A stretch of DNA of 33,478 bases, taken from NCBI RefSeq assembly GCF_025753815.1, contig NZ_JAOWRF010000172.1, positions 1 through 33,478 on the forward strand. The letters are read 5' to 3'. Position 1 is the stretch's first letter, and every line of letters begins with the position of its first letter. This document shows positions 8,882 to 16,538 of the stretch, piece by piece. The notes below the pieces were generated by a model that was not told where the DNA came from, made no database searches, and saw nothing but the letters and a program-made list of their open reading frames with translations. The DNA comes from Plectonema radiosum NIES-515 (GTDB taxonomy: Bacteria; Cyanobacteriota; Cyanobacteriia; Cyanobacteriales; Nostocaceae). Made by a program: the position numbers and the translations under genes.

Positions 8882-9457
8882 AAAAGTAATGTCACTACTA
8901 ATGTTTGAATAAGTTAATACAGATAGCACAATGCATTCGCTGCTATTGTGATGGTATTTGCGATTTTATTCCTCGGTGCTTTTGCTGAATATGTAAAGGA
9001 AAGGTATTGCTCTTTAGTTGTGATTTAGCTTTCGCATTAACTTACATTTTCATTTTGCAAACAGCGCCATCCGGCACATTACCTAGTAAAATCTATCCTT
9101 TAAGGATGGATTTTACATCTGTGTCAGATATTTTTGAATTTATCAACCGACCTTTTTGCAGAGTTTGACTAGGGGCAAAAAAAGTCAAGTGAGAAACTTT
9201 ATCCAGTATATGCACTCATTTGCTAGGAAATTCTAACATGAATACATATTAAGTACACATTTTAAATAAATTTTCATCTTCCTTATGGAAGATTTAAGCA
9301 ACTTTACATTAAATTTATAAAATATGATAATCTCAATCTTATTGATGAAGATTCGGTGAAACTACTAGGGAAGTAGATTTTAATTTCCTAAAGCTAAGTC
9401 TATAGTCAAATTAAAGCTCCGTGATTTTACGTTCTTCGCTAAATATTCGGCTTGGCA
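8882..9457. other. Non-coding gap with a strong 31-nt palindrome
   Basis: AT-rich DNA between the divergent coiled-coil gene and the sugar transferase. A near-perfect palindrome lies at 9086-9116: GTAAAATCTATCCTT pairs with AAGGATGGATTTTAC with one mismatch. It is followed by the short hairpin ATCTG-TGT-CAGAT and a T-run (ATTTTT). On the plus strand this looks like a terminator for a short transcript. No gene is seen in the gap. Confidence 0.45.
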
Positions 9458-10135
9458 ATGTACCAAAGACCATTAAAAACCGTTTTTCAGGGTGCAACTT
9501 CACAAGCTTGGGAATTAGAACTTACCCCTCACCCATCAGTGCAGTCTAAACTTAAACGTTGTTTAGATATTTTGGGAAGCTTGATAGGACTTTTGATTTT
9601 AGCGATCGCCTTTGTGCCCATAGCACTGGCGATTAAAATCGATAGTTCTGGTCCAATTTTCTTTGTTCAAGAACGTTATGGACTACAAGGACGTTCATTT
9701 CATATGCGTAAATTCCGATCGATGGTTGTTGACGCCGAGAAATTAAAATCGTTAGTAGATAACGAAGTTAATGGACTTTTGTTTAAAAATAAAAATGACT
9801 TCCGTGTAACAAAAGTCGGGCGATTTTTAAGAAGTACTAGTTTGGATGAACTTCCCCAGTTTTGGAATGTGCTACTAGGTGAAATGAGTTTAGTCGGAAC
9901 CCGTCCCCCGACTGCTGATGAAGTAGCTTACTACAATCAGCGTCACTGGCAACGTTTAAATGTTAAACCAGGGATGACTGGTGAATGGCAAGTTAACGGT
10001 CGTTCAAGCGTGAAAAATTTTGAACAAGTCGTCGATTTAGACTTGCGTTATCAAGAAAACTGGCATCCGCTATATGACTTGCAGTTGATTTGGAAAACAA
10101 TCTACGTCATATTTGCCAAAGTAGGATCTTTCTAG
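9458..10135 (+). CDS. Bacterial sugar transferase (polyprenyl-phosphate sugar-1-phosphate transferase)
   Basis: A 225-residue protein from the ATG at 9458; a TTG two codons earlier is also open. One hydrophobic helix lies at about 35-58 (LGSLIGLLILAIAFVPIAL), followed by the monotopic sugar transferase domain. This shows SSGPIFFVQERYGLQGR, FHMRKFRSMV, TSLDELPQFWNVLLGEM, SLVGTRPP and VKPGMTGEWQVNGRS. The Asp-Glu pair of LDELPQ is the catalytic dyad of this superfamily. Such enzymes load the first sugar phosphate onto undecaprenyl phosphate for exopolysaccharide assembly. The short form without extra N-terminal helices resembles PglC and also cyanobacterial HepC-type proteins needed for heterocyst envelope polysaccharide. 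A hepC assignment cannot be proved from sequence alone. Confidence 0.9.
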   Translation: MYQRPLKTVFQGATSQAWELELTPHPSVQSKLKRCLDILGSLIGLLILAIAFVPIALAIKIDSSGPIFFVQERYGLQGRSFHMRKFRSMVVDAEKLKSLVDNEVNGLLFKNKNDFRVTKVGRFLRSTSLDELPQFWNVLLGEMSLVGTRPPTADEVAYYNQRHWQRLNVKPGMTGEWQVNGRSSVKNFEQVVDLDLRYQENWHPLYDLQLIWKTIYVIFAKVGSF

Positions 10136-10225
10136 GAACTTAGTTGTTTCGGGGTAATTGCTAATAGATATTGGGTCATGCTGTTTAGCAATTACCATCA
10201 TTTCCTGGTTGAAAATTAAAGTTTT

Positions 10226-10885
10226 TTATATTATCGAGTAACTAAGAAAAACGATGCCGATCGCCCAAAACGCGAAGCCAGAAGCATTGCGAATGTTCTG
10301 AAGTTTTCCCACACTGATTATATTGCCAATTTCTCTGGCACTCATGGCAACGACATATTGAGTCAAAGTTAAACCCAGCATATAAGCAACCTGTGAACTG
10401 ATTGGTGTCTCTAAAATCGCTTGACCATAAGTGTAACCGTGAAATAAACCAGCTGTAGCCGTCAGCAGCACCAGAACCCTTAGATTTGGTTGATTGGGGA
10501 TAGCCAGCATAACCGCAAAGACGATTGTGAAAAAGGCGATCGCTGTTTCGGCGCCTGGTAAATTCAGATATAATAGATGATTGATTGTTCCTAAGAGCGT
10601 TGCTAACACAAACCCTGCTGGGATCAAAGCACCACGCACAACTACACCAGAAAGTAAGCCAATAGCAACCACACTAACCATATGATGCAAACCTAGTACA
10701 GGATGTGCTAACCCCCCTAGAAAGCCATCAAACCAGTTAAAGATAAATTGGTGAGGTTGTGAAAGCCTAAATGAACTCAGCAGACTAATTACAAGTAGAG
10801 ATGCGATCGCATAAACATGGCGATACAGTAATCTAGATCCAGCAAACTTCTCGGAAACACGATTTGATAACTCAGTGTGAAACAT
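10226..10885 (-). CDS. HupE/UreJ family metal permease-like membrane protein
   Basis: A 219-residue integral membrane protein with about six helices. The HupE/UreJ signature is recognisable at about 58-75 (LAHPVLGLHHMVSVVAIG) and again at about 145 (LFHGYTYGQAI). Members carry nickel or cobalt and often lie near hydrogenase, urease or B12-regulated genes. Here the usual Asp of the HPxxGxDH motif is His (HPVLGLHH), which may change metal binding. There is no hydrogenase or urease gene nearby, and I see no cobalamin riboswitch in the 117 bases before the start. Substrate therefore unproven. Confidence 0.75.
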   Translation of the reverse strand: MFHTELSNRVSEKFAGSRLLYRHVYAIASLLVISLLSSFRLSQPHQFIFNWFDGFLGGLAHPVLGLHHMVSVVAIGLLSGVVVRGALIPAGFVLATLLGTINHLLYLNLPGAETAIAFFTIVFAVMLAIPNQPNLRVLVLLTATAGLFHGYTYGQAILETPISSQVAYMLGLTLTQYVVAMSAREIGNIISVGKLQNIRNASGFAFWAIGIVFLSYSII

Positions 10886-10964
10886 CGTTTATGCCAAATA
10901 GTTTTTTTGAGGTTATTTATAGTGCCCAAATCTCAAAAAAAACTAACGCATGTTTTCATCTTTC

Positions 10965-10998
10965 AGATTCCCCACTTCTCGCTCGAAGTCGGGAATCT
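10965..10998. repeat. Inverted repeat (14-bp arms) downstream of the Uma2 gene
   Basis: AGATTCCCCACTTC, six bases, then GAAGTCGGGAATCT: 13 of 14 positions pair. It lies directly after the stop of the Uma2 gene at 11003, so it could be its terminator. A T-run follows only about 25 bases later on the minus strand. Its arm resembles the terminal repeat of the element at 19727 (AGATCCCCGACTTC), so it is probably a short relative of that repeat. Confidence 0.6.
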
Positions 10999-11002
10999 TG
11001 TG

Positions 11003-11710
11003 CTAAAGTGCATCTGGATCAATATTCAACTCTCTGAGTTTAGCGGCTAATTTTTGCGCTCTTTCCTCAGCTTGCTGTTTAGCTTTTTCTGCTGCTTGTC
11101 GTGCAGCAGCTTCTTCTTCATAAGTTAGCAGTGTTTTACCTGTTGCTGCATCGTAAAAGCGCATATCTCCAGACTTAACTCGTAACTCTAACCCTAAAAC
11201 TTCACTGGCTAGAGACACAGTACCATCTTCTAAGGTATTACTAGCAATGGGGAAATAATTGCCTTCCACTAAGCGTAAACCCTGAAGTTGAGGAGTAAGA
11301 TAATCACCTGTAGGGTCATATTGGAAATATTCACGCACTCCTAAAAAAGCGTAGATTCCTTTTTTTGCACCTTGGTCTTTACTGCGGGTTGCTTTTGATG
11401 TAATTTCTAAAACAAAATCAGGATTTTTATTGTTTTCTTCCCAAGTTTTGTAAGAACGACGTTGCCGATTTTTAACACCAAAAACTACAAAGACATCTGG
11501 TGCAACAACTCCTTCTGGATTACCTTCTTCGTAGTAAATAAATAAATTTCCAGCAACATATACATCAGAACGGCTTTGAAAATATAGTTTTAGCGCACTT
11601 CTAGCATAACTTAAGTAGCTGCACTGGATATCACCTTCAGCCATTGGCTTACCGTCCTCATCCGGGTATTCAATTGGAGTAATGGGGATATACTCTATAG
11701 AGACTGTCAT
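11003..11710 (-). CDS. Uma2 family (DUF820) PD-(D/E)XK nuclease-like protein
   Basis: A 235-residue protein from the ATG at 11710, with GAGGG seven bases upstream. The Uma2/DUF820 fold is a restriction-endonuclease-like fold that is very abundant in cyanobacteria. Visible are the conserved Asp of VVAPDVFVVFG, the strand NPDFVLEITSKATRSKDQGA with the Asp and the Glu-x-Thr/Ser motif, and YAFLGVREYFQYDPTGDYL. The C-terminal 50 residues form an Ala/Glu/Lys-rich coiled coil ending in LRELNIDPDAL, a typical ending for this family. The biological role is unsettled. A broken paralogue lies at 21082. Confidence 0.88.
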   Translation of the reverse strand: MTVSIEYIPITPIEYPDEDGKPMAEGDIQCSYLSYARSALKLYFQSRSDVYVAGNLFIYYEEGNPEGVVAPDVFVVFGVKNRQRRSYKTWEENNKNPDFVLEITSKATRSKDQGAKKGIYAFLGVREYFQYDPTGDYLTPQLQGLRLVEGNYFPIASNTLEDGTVSLASEVLGLELRVKSGDMRFYDAATGKTLLTYEEEAAARQAAEKAKQQAEERAQKLAAKLRELNIDPDAL

Positions 11711-11782
11711 TGGTAATCCCTCAACTTAAATAGGATTAACTTGAATGTAGCAGTAATGTGCGGTGAATGGCGCTAAAAACAA

Positions 11783-13099
11783 TTAATCATATTTTAGATT
11801 AATCGGAATTTGGATAATAAACTCTGTACCTTGAAGCGGAGCGGAAATACACTTCAACTGACCCCCATGTTTGTCAATAATTTGGTAGCTAATCGACATC
11901 CCTAACCCGACACCGAAACCGACAGGTTTTGTAGTAAAAAATGGGTCAAATATTTTTTGCTTTACTTCTTCTGTCATCCCACAGCCATTGTCATAAAATC
12001 GAATTATAACTTGATTATTGTCTACAACTTGAGTAGAAATACGAATTTGCGGTTTCCCGTTCTGTTGACGATTATTTTTTTTGCTACTAACCCCAAGTGT
12101 CTTAACTGGAATCGCTACCTTACAACTGACCATTGATTCCTCTAAAGTATCAATAGCATTATTTAGGATATTCATAAACACTTGATTCATCTGTGCCGCA
12201 TAGCATTCAACTTTAGGCAAATTGCCATATTCTTTAATAACTTCGATAGCTGGACAATTTGTTTTAGCTTTTAAACGATTTTGCAAAATCACAAGGGTGC
12301 TATTAATACCTTCGTGTAGATCAACTTCCTTTATTTCCGTTTCACCTAATCGGGAGAAATTCCGCAACGATAAAACTATTTTGCGAATGCGATCGCTTCC
12401 CATTTTTATGGAAGATAAAATTTTTGGTAAGTCTGCTTTAATAAAATCAAGGTCTATTTCTTCTGCATAAGTACGAATCTCTCCTATTGTACAGGGATAA
12501 TATTTTTCATAAAGTGAAATCAAAGTAAATAAATCTTGCACATACTCATGGGTAGGGGCAATATTGCCATAAATAAAGTTAGCAGGATTATTAATTTCGT
12601 GGGCAATTCCTGCAACTAACTGTCCTAAAGAAGACATTTTTTCAGTTTGAATTAGTTGAGCTTGGGTATTTGCCAGTTCTTTAAGAGCAAGTCTCAATTG
12701 GCAGTTTGCAGCTTCCAGTTGTGCTGGACTTGGCAAAGCTATTGCTTTGGGAATTACTGGTAGCAGTGCAATAGCTGTAGACAAAGAAATTAAAGCGGTA
12801 ATAACTTTGAGGAAAGCGGATACCCAGTAAGTCGGATGCCAAAGCGTCCACACGTCCATTAGGTGTGTTGTTCCACAAGAGACGATAAAAGCTCCAAATA
12901 ATAGAACTATCCATTTGAAGGGTAAATCCTCTCGCTTTTTGACAAAGTAGACAAGGGTGATCGGGATAGAGTAATAAACTAGGGCAATCAGAGAATCTGA
13001 TGCGATATGCATCCACACTAACCAAGGTTTCCAAAGGTAACAATGTCCATGTGGAATAAATGAACCATCACTAAAAAAGCTTTGTAAAAATTGCAGCAT
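11783..13099 (-). CDS. Ethylene-receptor-like histidine kinase (ETR1-type ethylene-binding domain)
   Basis: A 438-residue protein from the ATG at 13099; a TTG three codons upstream is open. Three membrane helices at about 33-120 match the copper-dependent ethylene-binding domain of plant ETR1 and Synechocystis SynEtr1. Asp35, Tyr42, Pro46, Ile72, Cys75 and His79 correspond to ETR1 Asp25, Tyr32, Pro36, Ile62, Cys65 and His69 at a constant offset of ten; Cys and His lie in IVSCGTTHLMDVW. A short coiled linker leads directly to the HisKA box (VAGIAHEINNPANFI, phospho-His167) and an HATPase with NAIDTLEE, DNGCGMTEEV and VGLGMSISYQI. There is no PAS, GAF or receiver domain. It lies 113 bases after the ABC transporter on the same strand. 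Ethylene sensing is inferred; no response regulator is adjacent. Confidence 0.93.
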   Translation of the reverse strand: MLQFLQSFFSDGSFIPHGHCYLWKPWLVWMHIASDSLIALVYYSIPITLVYFVKKREDLPFKWIVLLFGAFIVSCGTTHLMDVWTLWHPTYWVSAFLKVITALISLSTAIALLPVIPKAIALPSPAQLEAANCQLRLALKELANTQAQLIQTEKMSSLGQLVAGIAHEINNPANFIYGNIAPTHEYVQDLFTLISLYEKYYPCTIGEIRTYAEEIDLDFIKADLPKILSSIKMGSDRIRKIVLSLRNFSRLGETEIKEVDLHEGINSTLVILQNRLKAKTNCPAIEVIKEYGNLPKVECYAAQMNQVFMNILNNAIDTLEESMVSCKVAIPVKTLGVSSKKNNRQQNGKPQIRISTQVVDNNQVIIRFYDNGCGMTEEVKQKIFDPFFTTKPVGFGVGLGMSISYQIIDKHGGQLKCISAPLQGTEFIIQIPINLKYD

Positions 13100-13212
13100 C
13101 AGAGACAATACTGAGTATAATTTGTGAGAGAATATCCTGCTGACAAATTATACGCGCTGCAATAATAATTGTCCCTAGTGGAGATTATTGACAGTACCAG
13201 TATTAGAAAAAC

Positions 13213-14964
13213 TTAATGCAGTAATTCTTCTACTTGATGTTGACTCCATAAAGTTCTATAAAGCCCCGGTTGCTGTACAAGTTCTAAATGACTGCCTGTC
13301 TGGACAATTCTACCTTTTTCCATCACAATAATGCGATCGGCAACAGCAGCGGCAGATAATTGATGAGTAATAAAAACAATAGTTTTACCTTGCATACCAC
13401 CAGAGAGATTTTTCAATATTTGTGTCGCTGTTTGATTATCAACGCTGGAGAGGGCATCATCCAAAACTAACACTGGGGCATCAACTAACATTGCTCTAGC
13501 TAAAGCTGTGCGTTGTCGCTGACCGCCAGAAAGAGTAATACCACGTTCTCCAACTAAAGTCTCATATTGTTGCGGAAAATTGATAATTTCTGGGTGAATT
13601 TGTGCTAGATGAGAGGCTGATTCTACATCTTGTTGTTCGCTGAAAGGGTCGCCGTAGCGGATATTATTTTTGATGGTGGTACTAAATAGAAAGCTATCTT
13701 GAGGAACGTAAGCGATCGCATTTCTCAAATCTGCCAATTCTATTTGGGTGATGTCTTGACCATCCAAAAATAACTGCCCTGGTTCGATATCCAACAAACG
13801 TGGCAAAGCATTTGCCAAAGTTGATTTACCCGAACCGATCGCACCAACAATTGACACAGTTTCCCCTTCTTGGATGGTAAAGTTAACTTTATCTAAAGCT
13901 GGGCTGGTAGCACCTGGATAAGTGAAACTGAGGTTTTTTGCCGACAATTCACCTTTAATTGTGTCTAAAGGTAGATGTGTAGCAGCGGTTGTGTCTTCAA
14001 TTTTTGGTGTGACAGAAAGAATCGCCTGAATGCGATCGATACTAACTTCACCGCGTTGATAAGCAGTAATTGTAAACCCTAACAAAGCGGTGGGGAAAAC
14101 CAGACGCTCTACATAAATCAATAGTGCGAGAAAATCGCCCACACCGAGGTTTCCTGAACTTATTCGCGTTGCCCCCAACCAGATAATAACTAGTGAACTG
14201 ACACTAGCGAGTCCACCAATGAGGGGAAATAATCTATTTCGGGTGCTCGCTAATTGCAGGTTAGCCTCAAATAAATTCTGATTTTTTTCCGAGAAAGCGC
14301 GACGCTCGTTTTCTTCTTGGGCGTAGATTTTAATTAGAGCAATACCTGATATATCCTCTTGGATCAGATCGCTGATGTCGGAAAGTTTTTCTTGAACTGC
14401 TGCTTGTTGGTTGCGTAAGCGATCGCTAAACATATGCACCAAGAAAAACATAAATGGATAAACTGCCAGAGAAGCTAATGTCAAATCCACACTCAAAGAC
14501 AGCATCACCGGCAACGTCAAAGCATAGGCAAACACAGTATTTGCCAAACTTAATACAGCAAAACCCAACAACCGGCGGATATTATCTACATCATTAGTCG
14601 CTCTACTAATCAAATCACCAGCAGTATTCGTAGCAAAATAAGCCGGCTCTAGCTTTAGTAGGTGTTCAAAAATCTGTTGTTTCAAGTCAAATTCTACCTG
14701 ACGCCCCACCCCAAACAGCCAGATGCGCGAAGCCATACGCATTAACCACATAGCCGTACTCAGAAAGAAGATTGGTACTACAGAATTTAGTACTTGATTC
14801 AAGCTAAAACTGGCTGAGAGTTTGTCAACCGCCGAACGAATTAACAAGGGGATATAAACCCCCAAACCGTTGACAATCAATAAAGCAATAATGCCTAAAG
14901 TCACCTCCCGCCAATGGGGACGCATGTAAGCACCGAGTTGAGCAAGTCGTCGTGATTGTGCCAT
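13213..14964 (-). CDS. ABC transporter half-molecule, fused membrane and ATPase domains (YheI/MdlA-like)
   Basis: 583 residues from the ATG at 14964. The N-terminal exporter-type membrane domain covers about 1-310 with six helices, and the nucleotide-binding domain about 335-575. Motifs are Walker A GAIGSGKST, the Q-loop YVPQDSFLF, the signature LSGGQRQRTALARAM, Walker B VLVLDDALSSVD and the switch His in ITHQLSAAA. The residue after the Walker B Asp is Asp instead of the usual Glu, as in the MdlA/YheI half of heterodimeric exporters, where that site is catalytically weak. The expected partner half-transporter is not adjacent, so it would have to pair with one encoded elsewhere. Substrate unknown. 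The ethylene-type kinase follows on the same strand. Confidence 0.92.
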   Translation of the reverse strand: MAQSRRLAQLGAYMRPHWREVTLGIIALLIVNGLGVYIPLLIRSAVDKLSASFSLNQVLNSVVPIFFLSTAMWLMRMASRIWLFGVGRQVEFDLKQQIFEHLLKLEPAYFATNTAGDLISRATNDVDNIRRLLGFAVLSLANTVFAYALTLPVMLSLSVDLTLASLAVYPFMFFLVHMFSDRLRNQQAAVQEKLSDISDLIQEDISGIALIKIYAQEENERRAFSEKNQNLFEANLQLASTRNRLFPLIGGLASVSSLVIIWLGATRISSGNLGVGDFLALLIYVERLVFPTALLGFTITAYQRGEVSIDRIQAILSVTPKIEDTTAATHLPLDTIKGELSAKNLSFTYPGATSPALDKVNFTIQEGETVSIVGAIGSGKSTLANALPRLLDIEPGQLFLDGQDITQIELADLRNAIAYVPQDSFLFSTTIKNNIRYGDPFSEQQDVESASHLAQIHPEIINFPQQYETLVGERGITLSGGQRQRTALARAMLVDAPVLVLDDALSSVDNQTATQILKNLSGGMQGKTIVFITHQLSAAAVADRIIVMEKGRIVQTGSHLELVQQPGLYRTLWSQHQVEELLH

Positions 14965-14999
14965 TCAAAAAGACCGGGGGACTCTTAATTGGAGATTGT

Positions 15000-15151
15000 T
15001 GACACTCCCCGCATCTATTGACACGGGGATTCTTGGATCTTACGACATAACTTGCTCAACCAGGCTTTCGCCAGACGGAGTAGAGGTTTCATCTCCCCAA
15101 GGGTTGCTTGCATAAGAGCGCTCATATTCCGGTATGCTCTACCGTACCCAA
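15000..15151 (-). mobile_element. Decayed right end of an IS200/IS605-family element (tnpB tail)
   Basis: On the minus strand, 15137-15040 translates as ASNPWGDETSTPSGESLVEQ then VMS and a stop. This resembles the C-terminal tail of cyanobacterial TnpB/OrfB proteins. Immediately upstream, in another frame, TVEHTGI resembles the preceding block, so the remnant is frameshifted. After the stop come GAATCCCCG and a small hairpin at 15007-15028 (CCCCG with CGGGG), the usual form of the right end of these elements. No other part of the transposase remains. The remnant lies in the leader of the ABC transporter gene. Confidence 0.55.
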
Positions 15152-15205
15152 GGAGCGACTAATGAAAACGGTTAAAGGCGTTTACGCCTGAGTCATCTGA
15201 AGGAT

Positions 15206-15271
15206 AAAAAAAAGGATGATATGTATGAAGTATATTCTTTCTTTTTTCATCCTTCATGCTTCATCCTTTTA
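15206..15271 (-). terminator. Probable intrinsic terminator of the YdcF-like gene
   Basis: Read on the minus strand, AAAAGGATGA at about 15270-15261 pairs with TCATCCTTTT at about 15220-15211, and a T-run continues to 15206. The 40-base loop has further internal repeats of GGATGA/TGAAG. It lies 36 bases after the stop at 15307 and before the IS remnant, a natural place to end that transcript. Confidence 0.55.
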
Positions 15272-15306
15272 TTGTATATGCGTGCCTTTTACCTGGCACC
15301 ACGCTG

Positions 15307-16014
15307 CTACCTACCCCGCAAGAAGAAGTAAGCCTGGTTGAGATAACTTTCCCAGACTCGCGTTGTTAGTGACAGTGTTTCTGCATTGGGTACAAAATCT
15401 TCTAGTCGCAATCCTCGTCTGGTAATATCCGCAGTATTTTGCAACAGGTAGGGTGGAATTTTAATCTCCAGGTTGTTTAATGCGATGGTTGCCACGCTTG
15501 TATCCACAGCAGGTAAAATGCGCGAGCCGACGACGACATCAGAAATAGTTGCACTCTGAGCTGATTGCCCCAGTGCTACTAGTGTCCCAGATGTTGACGC
15601 GAGGCGGTAATTTTCGACTTGACTTGCGATGGAAGGTTGACCCACCATTGCCACAGGCGATCTAACTAAGAAATAGGCAACAGCTGGTGTACTTGCCAAA
15701 AGTAAAATCGTTAACGCCCAGCCGAGCAAGTATCCGCCTGGTTTGTCTATTCCTCCACCCTTAATTCTTTGAGCTGCAAACATCATCATCAACATTGAAG
15801 CTCCCAGAGGCTTGAGCGGAAATGACACCACTCTCCACAACGAAGCCACCGCCGGTTCATTAGGGTTAATAAACGACAGCGCTAGGACGAGCAAGAAAAT
15901 AACTACGACCAATCGTCCGGCAAAAGTTCCTGAGGGATAAAATTTCTGGAACAAAGAATAGACGATTGTGCCAACAAGCAGCCACAGGAGTACCCGGCTT
16001 AATAGTAAAAACAT
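15307..16014 (-). CDS. Membrane protein resembling YdcF/ElyC family, catalytic DUF218 core not seen
   Basis: 235 residues from the ATG at 16014. Membrane helices are likely at about 3-22, 33-50, 65-80 and 94-116. The N-terminal half (LLSRVLLWLLVGTIVYSLF, then SFPLKPLGASMLMMMFAAQR and PGGYLLGWALTILLLAST) resembles the membrane part of cyanobacterial YdcF/ElyC-like proteins. The end (LEDFVPNAETLSLTTRVWES, then YLNQAYFFLRG) resembles their C-terminal tail. The usual core of about 150-200 residues, with its VVLGGG-type strand, is missing. The middle keeps only a short stretch (LVALGQSAQS) that could be a relic. It is therefore either an internally deleted paralogue or a diverged family member. 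The comparison is from memory. Function unknown. Confidence 0.65.
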   Translation of the reverse strand: MFLLLSRVLLWLLVGTIVYSLFQKFYPSGTFAGRLVVVIFLLVLALSFINPNEPAVASLWRVVSFPLKPLGASMLMMMFAAQRIKGGGIDKPGGYLLGWALTILLLASTPAVAYFLVRSPVAMVGQPSIASQVENYRLASTSGTLVALGQSAQSATISDVVVGSRILPAVDTSVATIALNNLEIKIPPYLLQNTADITRRGLRLEDFVPNAETLSLTTRVWESYLNQAYFFLRGR

Positions 16015-16538
16015 ACATTTACTCTCAAATCTTCTAGTGCAGTGAGCGCTAGTTTGGTGAGTCCACCACTGCGGAGGAAAACCTGACGCAGGTTAGTAGG
16101 CAAGAACCCCTAAGGGTCAGCCTAGAGGTTTTGGGCAGTTGATTGATTTTATTGTCAAATTGTAAGCACATTGTTACCTGACTACAAATACATCACAACG
16201 CCACTCCCCAAGAACGGGGGTGACTCCCCTCACACAAAGACTACCGTCGTAGTGATTTTAGAGCAATTTTGTGATATTGGACGCAGTATTTATAATTTTT
16301 CAGGTCAAATTAAGTATGTTCCCTTAAGGTTTTTGCGATTGAGAGGGATAAAGTTAAGACTCCACCGGAGTTGTGGAGGATTTGAGGTCGGATGCGATCG
16401 CTTATTTTTTTTCTACACAAATAAACCTGGAGGTCAGCAAGCAGCGATGAAGTATAAAAAAGTTCATCAGTGACACTTTCTTCAAACAGTCATGTGCCAT
16501 TGGTAATTTAAATTGATTAAGTGGTTGTGAAATTGAAC
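16015..16538. other. Non-coding gap between divergent YdcF-like gene and galE
   Basis: The 16171-16473 frame has no family resemblance or ribosome site, so I treat the gap as non-coding. Visible features are a GC-richer repeat-like stretch at about 16040-16130 with the palindrome ACCCCTAAGGGT, and a possible small structured RNA at 16202-16260. That RNA candidate has a CACTCCCC/GGGGGTG hairpin, the single-stranded ACTCCCCTCACAC, and then ACTAC-CGTC-GTAGT followed by GATTTTA. A HIP1 site lies near 16395. Confidence 0.4.

Noticed and set aside
9458-10135. Definite hepC assignment of the sugar transferase
   Set aside because: The sugar transferase domain is shared by many polysaccharide loci and there are no other hep genes beside it.
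16171-16473. 100-codon open frame before galE
   Set aside because: TTG-type start, no ribosome-binding site, mixed composition with no domain, and it crosses hairpin-rich sequence. Treated as non-coding.
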